Shown piece by piece: positions 14,336-22,099 of a stretch of 23,158 bases of DNA; within the stretch, counting starts at the first letter, position 1, and every line of letters starts with the position of its first letter. The DNA is from Myxococcales bacterium (GTDB lineage Bacteria > Myxococcota > Myxococcia > Myxococcales > Myxococcaceae), in the NCBI GenBank assembly GCA_003153055.1, contig PMBV01000516.1, forward strand, positions 1 to 23,158, read 5' to 3'. A model generated the notes under the pieces. That model saw only the letters and a list, made by a program, of their open reading frames with translations. It was not told the DNA's origin and ran no database searches. The position numbers were made by a program, and so were the translations under genes.

Positions 14336-14364
14336 AGAGTAAGGATAATTCCTTACCACGTCAA
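14336..14364 (-). promoter_or_regulatory. Candidate sigma-70 promoter of prlF-yhaV
   Basis: On the minus strand TTGACG (14364-14359) is followed, 17 bases later, by TACTCT (14341-14336). The -35 matches 5/6 of consensus; the -10 matches 3/6 but keeps the most conserved T1, A2 and T6. The operator palindrome fills the spacer and reaches the -10. Confidence 0.5.
14339..14356 (-). promoter_or_regulatory. Palindromic operator of the prlF-yhaV operon
   Basis: GTAAGGA (14339-14345) and TCCTTAC (14350-14356) form a perfect 7-bp inverted repeat with a TAAT spacer. It lies 22 bp upstream of the antitoxin start and overlaps the candidate promoter, as expected for autorepression by the AbrB-type antitoxin. 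It is the most AT-rich point in the neighbourhood. Confidence 0.75.
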
Positions 14365-14570
14365 CTGGAGTGGCATCTCGCCACCCCCAAGGTGAGGAGG
14401 TGCCGTGGGGGGAAGACGAGTACCGGCAGCTCCCGCATGCGGCCGTGCAGGAGCGGCTTGCGGATGGCCGGTCCCGCGACGCGCACAAGGCTGACTGCTT
14501 CCTGGTCGTCCCCGGCCCGTGGCGCCAAGGGAGCGGAACCGGCCCCCGGTCCCGAGCGTCTCGTCGGCTC

Positions 14571-15260
14571 ATGACGAGCGCATTGCTGGTGTGGACGATG
14601 ATGACCTCCCCCGTCCTCGGGGCCGATCGCGTGAGCCGGGCTCGAGAATCGCGCCTCGCCGACCTCGATGCCCTGGTGGCCAAGGCCGGTCTCAAGCGCC
14701 CGCTCGATGAGGTCTACCTGCGCGTCTTCAAGGAGGAGGCCGAGCTCGAGCTCTGGGCTGGCCGGGCTGGCCAGTCAATGGTGCTCCTCAAGACCTTCCC
14801 CATCTGCGCCGCGTCGGGCGTCCTCGGCCCCAAGCGCGAGGAGGGCGACCTGCAAGTGCCGGAGGGCTTCTACGAAGTGCCCGAGTTCAACGCGACCTCG
14901 AGCTACCACCTGGCCATGAAGGTCTCCTACCCGAACGCCTCCGACCGCATCCGCGGCCATCGCACGCACCCCGGTGGGCTCATCTACCTCCACGGCGAGT
15001 GCGCTAGCATCGGCTGCATCGCCATTCGCAACGAGCCCATCGAAGAGGTGTACCTCCTCAGCCTCGAGGCCCGCCGGCGCCCCATTCATCTCGACATCTA
15101 CCCGTTTCGCTTCACCGCCGAGCGCCTCGCCGCCCCGACTCCCCATCAGTCGTTCTGGAAGGAGCTGTACGCCGGTGACCTCGAGTTTCAGCGAACGCTC
15201 CGCCCACCGAAGGTCTCGGTGGACCCGGTCACAGGGGCCTACCACGTCAGAAGCCGTTGA
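14571..15260 (+). CDS. L,D-transpeptidase (YkuD domain, YafK-like)
   Basis: A 229-aa periplasmic enzyme that forms or edits 3-3 peptidoglycan cross-links or attaches proteins to the wall. The start at 14571 is chosen because a signal peptide begins there (MTSALLVWTMMTSPVLGA); the ribosome-binding site is weak. The active-site motif is HGECASIGCIAI, with His141, Ser146 and nucleophile Cys149. Upstream motifs KTFPICAASGVLGPK, EGDLQVPEGFYEV and HPGGLIYLHG match the YafK/ErfK subgroup. The frame is open back to a GTG at 14370, and those 67 extra codons are GC3-biased, so a longer N-terminus cannot be ruled out. It precedes an ECF sigma gene by 83 bp. Confidence 0.88.
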   Translation: MTSALLVWTMMTSPVLGADRVSRARESRLADLDALVAKAGLKRPLDEVYLRVFKEEAELELWAGRAGQSMVLLKTFPICAASGVLGPKREEGDLQVPEGFYEVPEFNATSSYHLAMKVSYPNASDRIRGHRTHPGGLIYLHGECASIGCIAIRNEPIEEVYLLSLEARRRPIHLDIYPFRFTAERLAAPTPHQSFWKELYAGDLEFQRTLRPPKVSVDPVTGAYHVRSR

Positions 15261-15343
15261 ATTCCTGCCTCGAGCCCCGGAAAGCGACGCCAGGTGGAAC
15301 CGGGCTGGGCGCCGGGTGTCAATGCCCTTAAGAATCGCGCCGC

Positions 15344-16021
15344 ATGCCGACGGAGGACGAAGTGCCCAGTGAGGCCATGGAGCTTGTGGGGCAGGGCGTC
15401 GATCCGGCGGCCGCCGAGGTTGACACCGAGCGGCTCCTGGTCTCGAGGCTCAAGCGCGGCGACGGCGCGGCCTTCGAGGCCCTGGTTCGAAGCCATCAAG
15501 ATCGAATCTACGACTTCTGCGTACGCATGCTGGCCGACCAGGAAGAGGCCTTCGATCTCACCCAGGAGATCTTCCTCTCTGTACACCAGCACCTGGAGCG
15601 CTTCCGAGCCGACGCCAAGCTCTCGACGTGGCTGTTCCGCATTGCCAAAAACCACTGCCTCAACCGCATCAAATACCTGAGCCGGCGAGGCCGGGGCCGG
15701 AGCGAGGAGTACGCCGAGGCCAACGAGCTCTCCATCACCCAGTCGGTCGGCGGCCCCGTCCGGCCAGACGAGGTGCTCTCGGCGCGGCACGAACGCGAGC
15801 GGGTCCACCGGGCCATCGCCGAGCTCGACGATGACCAACGTGTGCTGGTTGTGCTCCGAGACGTCGAGGGCCTGACCTACGAGGAGATCATGGACGTCAC
15901 CGAGCTGGCCGAGGGCACCGTGAAGAGCCGGCTCCACCGCGCCCGCGAGAAGCTGGCCGACATTCTCGTCAGGCTTGATGCCGGCACCGAGCATCAGGGA
16001 GACTCTCATCGTGAGAAGTGA
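15344..16021 (+). CDS. ECF-family RNA polymerase sigma factor (RpoE-like)
   Basis: A 225-aa sigma factor. Region 2 spans about 45-105 (FEALVRSHQDRIYDFCVRML to WLFRIAKNHCLNRIKYLSR) with the core-binding and -10-melting helices. A short acidic linker follows. Region 4 (about 160-208) contains DDDQRVLVVLRDVEGLTYEEI and the helix-turn-helix ELAEGTVKSRLHRAREKL for -35 recognition. The start may be Met1 or Met12 (15377); neither has a strong ribosome-binding site. The 3' end overlaps the next gene, a probable anti-sigma factor, as usual for ECF pairs that answer envelope signals. Its promoter set and signal are not visible. Confidence 0.93.
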   Translation: MPTEDEVPSEAMELVGQGVDPAAAEVDTERLLVSRLKRGDGAAFEALVRSHQDRIYDFCVRMLADQEEAFDLTQEIFLSVHQHLERFRADAKLSTWLFRIAKNHCLNRIKYLSRRGRGRSEEYAEANELSITQSVGGPVRPDEVLSARHERERVHRAIAELDDDQRVLVVLRDVEGLTYEEIMDVTELAEGTVKSRLHRAREKLADILVRLDAGTEHQGDSHREK

Positions 16022-16358
16022 TCCGTCCCAGCCCCAGGTCGAGCGCCTCTTCCTCGGCGCCGTCGACGATGCCCTGTCGAAGGACGACGAGGTCGCGCTG
16101 GCCCGCGAGCTCGAGACCGACGCCGCGCTGCGGGTCCGCTTCGAGGCATACCGAGGAGCCGTCAAGGCGCTGCGTGACGCGCCCAAGGAACGAGCGCCCG
16201 ATGCTCTGGCGTCGCTGATTCTGCGACGGAGCCGCCGTCGCCGGGGGCAGGTCCGCCGGGCCGACGAGCGGGTGGCGTTCCGGGTGCCCGCCGAGGTGGT
16301 CATTCCCCTGTTGCTCGCGGCCCTGGTTGCGCTGTTCATGCTCCTCGCGTCTCCCTGA
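16011..16358 (+). CDS. Probable membrane-anchored anti-sigma factor
   Basis: A 115-aa protein starting at GTG 16011, inside the sigma gene end (11-nt overlap), with GGGAG about ten bases upstream; an ATG at 15978 is the alternative. Residues 1-60 are acidic and helical (VERLFLGAVDDALSKDDEVALARELETD), the style of a short anti-sigma domain. A highly basic patch [12 protein letters not shown] is followed by one membrane helix near the C-terminus ([19 protein letters not shown]), giving an inside-positive orientation. There is no zinc-binding HxxxCxxC motif. The stop comes two residues after the helix, and coding-like sequence continues beyond it to 16514, so the protein may be shortened. Its last 64 codons are duplicated at 22099-22293. 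Confidence 0.68.
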   Translation: MRSDPSQPQVERLFLGAVDDALSKDDEVALARELETDAALRVRFEAYRGAVKALRDAPKERAPDALASLILRRSRRRRGQVRRADERVAFRVPAEVVIPLLLAALVALFMLLASP

Positions 16359-16400
16359 AGACGGACCCGTCGAAGTTGGCGCTTTCCCGGTGTCGCCGGC
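16164..16400 (+). repeat. Direct repeat copy 1 (237 bp)
   Basis: This segment covers the last 64 codons and stop of the anti-sigma gene plus 42 bp after it. It aligns without gaps to 22099-22335 with 14 mismatches by my count (about 94% identity). Most differences in the coding part are silent. This copy is the one joined to the intact sigma gene. Confidence 0.95.
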
Positions 16401-16830
16401 TCGACGGTGGTGGAGCCCGTCGATGTCCAGGTGCTTCCGTCCGCAGAGACGGAGCTCGTGAAGGTGTCGCCGCTTCGCACCAGCCGGACCCAGGAGGGGG
16501 CGACCTGGCGGTGAGGGTGAAATTGCTGCTCAACGCCTTCTTCGTGCGCTTCTTCCCCGTCATCGCGCTGAGCGAGGTGAAGGGGATGATGCCTCAGGCC
16601 AACCCTCACTGGGAGGGCTATGGGCACGGCGCCACGAACGAAACGTCTCAGGCGCACGTCCCGGGCTGCTCGAGAGCCGTCTCAGCTGTGCCCGGTCGTC
16701 CCTTCCCGGGGGCCGCGGTGTCGCTCCAGCGCGATGCTCCGGGGGCGGGCACTTCTTCCTGTGCTCCGCCAGATTGCTTGTGTGCTCGTCGTATCTCGGG
16801 GATGTTGGGAGGTTTCACGCGGAGGCGGGA
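16359..16830 (+). pseudogene. Broken operon tail after the anti-sigma gene
   Basis: In the anti-sigma frame, sequence from about 16398 to 16514 is strongly coding-like (GSTVVEPVDVQVLPSAETEL then VKVSPLRTSRTQEGATWR, stop). Its stop overlaps a GTG at 16511 in a GTGA junction, opening a second coding-like frame (VRVKLLLNAFFVRFFPVIAL, SEVKGMMPQANPH). That frame loses coding character by about 16620. The first part could be the former periplasmic tail of the anti-sigma protein, and the second the start of a lost downstream gene. The remainder to 16830 holds only the ribosome-binding site of the next gene. Confidence 0.5.
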
Positions 16831-19800
16831 ATGCGAAACATGCGATGGCTGGTTGTGGGAGTTTCGGTGTACCTGGGGGCTTGTGGTCGCGTCGCCGATG
16901 ATTCGTCGGTGCGGGTCCCCTCGACGGGGCCCGCCACGCGGGTCGACGAATTGAACGACGGCTTCACTGGGCCGGTCTCGCTCGACTTCCCGGAGCTTCT
17001 CCTCCAGCCAGACGGAACGGTACTCGCCACCACATGGGTCGCGGCTGCGTCGTACAGCCCCACCTCGAACGCCTGGACGACCCGGGTCGCGGCCCCACTC
17101 GTGGGCACGTGGAGCTTCTGCGGCGAGCTCCCTGACGGCCGGGTTTTGCGGGCCGCAAGTGGTGCACCTGGGTCCACCGCCACCAGTCTCTACAATCCCG
17201 CCTCCAGTGTCTGGTCCGCGGGTGGGAACCTCGCCTTCGCTCGCAACAGTCCCAGTTGTGGCGTGCTTGCCGACGGCCGGGCCGTGCTGACCGGCGGTGT
17301 GCAGTCACAGAACCAATCCGTCGCTGAGATGTTCGACCCAACGACGAACACCTGGTCGGTGCTGGCGAGCAAGCCGTCCTCCGGGCACGAATCAACCCCG
17401 GCGCTCCGTCTCCAAGATGGTCGCCTCTTGTTCGTCGACGTCCCCGAGATCTTCGACCCCGCGACGATGTCGTTCCGAGTCGTGGGCTCTTCTGGCCAGT
17501 ACTACGTCACCGGAACACTCCTCAAAGACGGCCGGGTCCTCCTGTTGAACACGGGGAAGGCCGAGATCTTCGACCCTGTCAGCGGCATGTACACGCTCAT
17601 TGCCCCCGCCCCCACACCTCGAAGCGACTTCTCAGCGACGCTGCTGTCCGACGGGCGGGTGCTCGTCTCTGGTGGCTACGTCGGTGGCTCGACCACCGTC
17701 GCGACGGTGGAGGTATACGATCCATTGGCGAACCAATGGTCGACGCTCCCGCCCCTTCTCCACCAGCGTGGCCATCATGGCTCGGCGCTCGTCTCGCCCG
17801 GTTTCGTGCTCGTGGCGGGGGGCCGGGAGTACCTCGGAGGTGGCCTCTCACCCATTCCTTCCGCTCAGAACGGAGAGGTTCTGAACGTCGGCTGCAACCC
17901 GATCACCTGTGGCAGCCCCGGAGCGCAATGCGGAGCGGCGACGGACGGCTGCGGAACTCCGCTGTCGTGTGGCGACTGCGGGGGGACGCTGCAGTGCCGA
18001 AACAACCAGTGCCTGACTTGCCAGCCGGCGACCTGTAGCAGCCTCGGCTTCACCTGCGGCGATGCGACCGATGGGTGCGGTGCCGCGTTGTCGTGCGGGA
18101 CCTGCGACGGGCCGGGCCTCACCTGCGTCAACCATCGCTGCGGCCCCAACGTCGCTGCCCAGGCCGCCGTATACGACTCCACGGTGGGTGCTCCCCGGTG
18201 CACTCTGGTGGCCACTTCCTGCGACACCGGGTCGCTGGTCAGCGGTCGCGGAGCGATTGGCCCGGAGCCCCATGCGCCGAACACCCTCCGCGGCACCTGC
18301 GCCGACGGCCCCTACGGAAGCTCCACGTTCAACGGTGAGCGCATCGACCGGCTCACCCTCTCGACGCTCGACGGCGGCGCGCTCTTGCCGGGCAGCAGGG
18401 TGCGGCTCGATGCGACGGTCTGGGCATTCGCCGACGACCTCCTCGACGTGTACGCGACGACGAACCCGAGTTCGCCGACGTGGACGCTGATGGCCTCGGT
18501 TGCCATCAATGCGCTCTACACCTCGACGGTGGTCTCGCCGACGTTCACCTTGCCCGCCACGACGGATGCGAGCGGAAACCAGGCGATTCGTGCTCAGCTG
18601 AGGACCAGCGGGACATCGACCGGCGCATGCGACACCGGCCCCTACGACGACCGCGACGATCTCGTCTTTCAGGCTCGCCTCCCGGACACCACTGGCCCTG
18701 TTGTCGTCTTCTATTCCCCCACCTGGCGAGCGACCGTGGGTGGCGCGTACAGCCTGTATATTGCGGCCCAAGACTCGTCGGGCGTTTCGTCAGTGAAGGT
18801 CTATGACGGCTCCGTGCTGATCGGCAGCTTGGCTGGCTCGGGTTCACTCACCTGGGACACCCGCCTCACCCCCCAAGGCGAGCACCACCTGACAGCCGTC
18901 GCCACCGACGTCGTCGGCAACGTCACCTCCACTCCGATTCTCGTCGTCACGGTCGACAACGCACCTACCGTGTCCCTCACTGCACCCACGGCCGGGGCGG
19001 CGCTCACCGGCTTGGTGTCCCTGTCGGCGACCGCTACGGCGGTCACAGGTCGGTCCATCACCTCGGTGGACTTCCTGGTCGACGGGGTCGTCGTCGCCAC
19101 GGCGGGTGCCTCGCCCTACCTGTCGAGCTGGAGCTCGTCGGCCGTGGCGAACGGGCCCCATACCGTCGCCGCCCGCGCGACGGACTCGGCGGGCCTCCAG
19201 CGGACGAGCGCGGGCGTCTCCGTCACCACGCAGAACGACGGTACACCGCCCACCTTGGTAGTGGAGTCGCCCGTCGCCGGAGCCCTCGTGCGCGCCTCGG
19301 TGTCTATCGCGGTGAGCGCGAGCGACGCCTCCGGAGTGGCCCAAGTGCAGATCTTCGACGGCGTGACGCTCCTCGCCACGCTGCCGACCGCTCCCTACGT
19401 GTTCTCCTGGGACGCGACCGCGGCCTCCGACGGGGTGCACACGCTTCACATCACCGCGCTCGACTCGCTGGGAAACCACGCCGCCCTCGACGTGCCGGTG
19501 ACGGTGGACAACACGCCGCCCAGCCTCGTGGTCTCTGCGCCGGGCGCCGGGGCCGTGCTGCGCGCGTCGGTGGCCATCGCCGTGGCCGCGGGCGATGCGT
19601 CCGGAATGGCCGCCATTCAGCTTTTCGATGGCGCGACGCTCCTCGCCACCCTCACTGCTGCCCCTTACGAGTACTCCTGGGATACGACCTCGGTTTCCGA
19701 CGGCGCACATCTGCTTCAGGTCATCGCGGTCGATTCGGCGGGGAACCCTGCCGAGCTCCAGGTGCCGGTGACCGTGGACAACGCGGCGCCCACCGTCACG

Positions 19801-20829
19801 GTCGAGTCGCCGGCCGCCGGGGCCCTGCTGCGGGCATCAATGCCAATCACCGTGACGACCAGTGATGTGTCCGGCGTGGCCAGCGTACAGCTGTTCGACG
19901 GCGCGACGCTCCTCGCCACCCTCTCCGCTGCCCCCTACGAATTCACCTGGGACACCACGGCAACCACCGAGGGCGCGCACGACCTCCGGGTTGCCGCCCT
20001 CGACGCGGCGGGGAACCTCGCTTCTGTCCAGGTGCCGGTGACCGTCGACAATATCCTCCCGGAGGTGGCGCTCAGCAGCCCGGTGTCGGGAGTGTTCGGC
20101 GCTGGCGCCTTGACCCTGACCGCAGCGGCCTCCGACGCGTCTGGTGTGGCGCGGGTGTCCTTCTTCGACAACGGGAGCCTGCTCAGCGTGAGCACCACGG
20201 CCCCGTATTCCTTTGTCTGGACGCCCACCGCGGGTGCCCACTCCCTCACCGCCACCGCGACCGATGCCGCCGGGAACATGAGGACATCTGTGTCGGTGGC
20301 GGTGACCATCGTGACGAGCCAGACCGCCGTGTATTCCACGACCTACAAGGCCCCGCTCTGCGCGACGCGCTCGACCGCGTGCTCGAGCGGTAGCCTCCTC
20401 ACCGGGCGCGGAACGGTCGGGCCCGAGAGCAATCGCCCCAACACCATCAAGAGCACCTGTGCGGATGGAAACTCCGGTACCTATCACGCCACAGGCGAAT
20501 CGAACGACGCCATCACCGTTGAGTCGGTCTCTGGTGGCCTGTTGTTCCCTGGGGCCAGCGTACGGGTCAACACCGCGATCTGGGCGGTCAACACGAGCGA
20601 TTGGGTCGACATCTGGTCTGCTCCGGTCGCGTCGAGCCCCGTCTGGACCCTGCGGCAGACCCTCAAGCCCACGGTGTTCGGAGCGGCGAGCGTCGTGAGC
20701 ACCACCTTCACGTTGCCGGCCGGAGCGATCCAAGTGGTGCGCGTCAGCCTTCGCCGCGCGGGTTCGGCCACTCCTTGCCCGAGCGGGTCCTACAACGACC
20801 ACGACGACCTCGTCTTCGCCACCAACTAA
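16831..20829 (+). CDS. Giant Kelch/Ig-like surface lipoprotein
   Basis: A 1332-aa lipoprotein. GGAGG (16821-16825) precedes the chosen ATG and the lipobox is LGAC (Cys18). Residues about 35-350 are Kelch/galactose-oxidase-type repeats (LPDGRVL, LADGRAVLTGG, AEMFDPTTNTWS, LSDGRVLVSGG) forming a beta-propeller. Residues 355-438 hold two Cys-rich repeats (TCGSPGAQCGAATDGCG; TCSSLGFTCGDATDGCG). A beta-rich domain at about 444-617 follows, then six Ig-like units of about 90 residues beginning near 619, 708, 801, 892, 982 and 1072 (VDN-PP signature, SGVA-VQ-FDG-LLATL core, W-T-A-DG-H). The domain at about 444-617 recurs at 1165-1332 (AVY...GRG-GPE--PNT---TCADG...DDLVF). No catalytic site is seen. 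A role in adhesion or ligand binding outside the cell is inferred. Confidence 0.88.
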   Translation: MRNMRWLVVGVSVYLGACGRVADDSSVRVPSTGPATRVDELNDGFTGPVSLDFPELLLQPDGTVLATTWVAAASYSPTSNAWTTRVAAPLVGTWSFCGELPDGRVLRAASGAPGSTATSLYNPASSVWSAGGNLAFARNSPSCGVLADGRAVLTGGVQSQNQSVAEMFDPTTNTWSVLASKPSSGHESTPALRLQDGRLLFVDVPEIFDPATMSFRVVGSSGQYYVTGTLLKDGRVLLLNTGKAEIFDPVSGMYTLIAPAPTPRSDFSATLLSDGRVLVSGGYVGGSTTVATVEVYDPLANQWSTLPPLLHQRGHHGSALVSPGFVLVAGGREYLGGGLSPIPSAQNGEVLNVGCNPITCGSPGAQCGAATDGCGTPLSCGDCGGTLQCRNNQCLTCQPATCSSLGFTCGDATDGCGAALSCGTCDGPGLTCVNHRCGPNVAAQAAVYDSTVGAPRCTLVATSCDTGSLVSGRGAIGPEPHAPNTLRGTCADGPYGSSTFNGERIDRLTLSTLDGGALLPGSRVRLDATVWAFADDLLDVYATTNPSSPTWTLMASVAINALYTSTVVSPTFTLPATTDASGNQAIRAQLRTSGTSTGACDTGPYDDRDDLVFQARLPDTTGPVVVFYSPTWRATVGGAYSLYIAAQDSSGVSSVKVYDGSVLIGSLAGSGSLTWDTRLTPQGEHHLTAVATDVVGNVTSTPILVVTVDNAPTVSLTAPTAGAALTGLVSLSATATAVTGRSITSVDFLVDGVVVATAGASPYLSSWSSSAVANGPHTVAARATDSAGLQRTSAGVSVTTQNDGTPPTLVVESPVAGALVRASVSIAVSASDASGVAQVQIFDGVTLLATLPTAPYVFSWDATAASDGVHTLHITALDSLGNHAALDVPVTVDNTPPSLVVSAPGAGAVLRASVAIAVAAGDASGMAAIQLFDGATLLATLTAAPYEYSWDTTSVSDGAHLLQVIAVDSAGNPAELQVPVTVDNAAPTVTVESPAAGALLRASMPITVTTSDVSGVASVQLFDGATLLATLSAAPYEFTWDTTATTEGAHDLRVAALDAAGNLASVQVPVTVDNILPEVALSSPVSGVFGAGALTLTAAASDASGVARVSFFDNGSLLSVSTTAPYSFVWTPTAGAHSLTATATDAAGNMRTSVSVAVTIVTSQTAVYSTTYKAPLCATRSTACSSGSLLTGRGTVGPESNRPNTIKSTCADGNSGTYHATGESNDAITVESVSGGLLFPGASVRVNTAIWAVNTSDWVDIWSAPVASSPVWTLRQTLKPTVFGAASVVSTTFTLPAGAIQVVRVSLRRAGSATPCPSGSYNDHDDLVFATN
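19231..20046 (+). repeat. Tandem Ig-like coding repeats, about 270-bp period
   Basis: Three consecutive Ig units (starting near 19231, 19504 and 19774) are alike at DNA level. The stretch encoding FDG(V/A)TLLATL recurs at about 19354, 19624 and 19894, each 270 bp apart and nearly identical. The outer units are much more diverged. Confidence 0.8.
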
Positions 20830-20837
20830 TGCACCGA

Positions 20838-20889
20838 GGCTGGTGGCCGTAGTTCGGCAGCAAGGTTTTGGCCATCCTAGGCCCCAGCC
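20838..20889. terminator. Candidate terminator hairpin after the giant lipoprotein gene
   Basis: GGCTGG-T-GGCC (20838-20848) can pair with GGCC-CCAGCC (20880-20889), leaving a 31-base loop. It begins 8 bp after the stop and ends 5 bp before the stop of the minus-strand relic. The loop is large, so this is weak. Confidence 0.35.
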
Positions 20890-20894
20890 GTGGA

Positions 20895-21410
20895 CTAGAA
20901 GCCGATATCCAGGGTGAAGTTGACTTCGGTGGGGTACACGCCAGCCACCGCTGGCAGCACGTTCTGGCCACCCGGGCGTCGGCGAACATCCGCACGCTGC
21001 TCTTACGCGAGAGCGTCGCGCCCACTTGGGCGAACGGCACCAGGTTGAACCCCGAACCAGAGGAGAAGACGAGCTGAGGCTGGAAGCCCACGCCGACGTG
21101 GGGCGCGAAGTCGGTGTCGGTAAGGTAGTCGTTGGCGCCGAGGTCGGCCGAGAAACGTCCGTAGCTGCTGACGTCCGCGGTCATTGCGGGAATCATGAAC
21201 CCCAGGCCGAGCTCGTAGAACAACCGCTCCGTCTCGAGCCGGGCATCGAAGCCCAGCGAGCCCATCGCCGCGAGCCGGTCATTCGTGGCGAGCGGCACCG
21301 TCACGCCAGTCTTCAAGCCGAACGAGTTGTTGCCGGACAGACGACGCGACCGCTTGGCCGACTTGCTCCCGGTGACGGTCCGATCGGTATGCGAGTCTTC
21401 GATGGGTTGC
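20895..21410 (-). pseudogene. Outer-membrane beta-barrel protein relic (3' part)
   Basis: Read on the minus strand, GNNSFGLKTGVTVPLATNDR is followed by ETERLFYELGLGFMIPAMTA, SSYGRFSADLGANDYLTDTD and GFNLVPFAQVGATLSRKSS. The alternating polar/hydrophobic strands and Gly/aromatic content are those of an outer-membrane barrel. After FADARVA the frame shifts by one base near 20968-20976, and the natural end continues as GQNVLPAVAGVYPTEVNFTL ending in Phe and TAG at 20895. A final Phe is the usual outer-membrane protein terminus. The 5' part, including the signal peptide, is missing; coding character fades near 21410 where the sigma-54 activator fragment begins on the other strand. Confidence 0.75.
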
Positions 21411-22099
21411 CGGTGGACCAGCGCGGTCGCCAGCCCGAGTCGCTCTTCGAGTCGGAGCTGTTCGGCTACGAGAAGGGGGCCTTCACCGGTGCTGTGGCGC
21501 GCAAGCCTGGGCGAGTCGAGCTCGCCCAGAAGGGCACCCTCTTCCTCGACGAGATTGGCGAGCTGACCCCGGCCTCTCAGGTGAAGCTGCTCCGGCTCAT
21601 TCAGGAGAAGGAGTTCGAGCGCCTGGGCGGCACCGAGACCCTCCGGGCGGACCTGCGGGTGGTGGCGGCGACCCACCGGAACCTCGAGGAGATGGCGCGG
21701 GCGGGCACCTTCCTGGAGGATCTGCTGTATCGGCTCAACGTGGTGCCCATCACCCTCCCTCCGCTGCGCGATCCGCCGCAGGATATCGAGCCGTTGGTGA
21801 CGCACTTCCTCGAGGCGCTGGGGCCGTCGAACGGGCGGCCTCGGGCCTCGCTCGCGGCGGGAGCGATGCCGTTGCTCGTCACCCAGAAGTGGCCGGGAAA
21901 CGTGCGGCAGCTGCAGAACTTCATCGAACGGCTGCTCGTCCTCGCGCCTCCGGGAGACGTCATCGCCCTGGCCGATGTCGAGCTCGAGCTGGCACGCGGG
22001 GTCTCGTCGGAGTCGCTGGCCTCGCCGCCCGGGCACGGAGGGGACTCGTCGCTCGACGCCCGGCGCAGGGAGGCCGAGAAGGGCGCCCTCGAGGAGTGA
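21389..22099 (+). pseudogene. Sigma-54 activator AAA+ core, truncated at both ends
   Basis: From about 21436 the frame encodes the centre of a bacterial enhancer-binding protein: ESLFESELFGYEKGAFTGA with the sigma-54 contact loop GAFTGA, Walker B GTLFLDEIGELTP, sensor I LRVVAATHRNLEEM, then FLEDLLYRLNVVPITLPPLR and sensor II WPGNVRQLQNFIERLL. The Walker A loop and receiver or sensor domain are missing at the 5' side. At the 3' side the frame stops at REAEKGALEE, just where the Fis-type DNA-binding helices should begin, because repeat copy 2 follows. An ATG at 21389 could start a 236-aa product, but it could neither bind ATP normally nor bind DNA. Confidence 0.88.

Noticed and set aside
16350..16365. 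Programmed +1 frameshift at CCC TGA in the anti-sigma gene
   Set aside because: The +1 frame is natural for only about 14 codons and then loses coding character, so one programmed shift would not restore a sensible protein. I keep the broken-gene reading instead.
18844..19710. Long minus-strand frames opposite the Ig-like repeats
   Set aside because: These are shadows of repetitive GC-rich coding sequence; their His/Arg/Gly-rich repeats mirror the Ig units on the plus strand.
16401..22098. Composite transposon or insertion sequence between the direct repeats
   Set aside because: There is no transposase, no terminal inverted repeats and no target-site duplication. The repeats are pieces of a host gene, so recombination is more likely.
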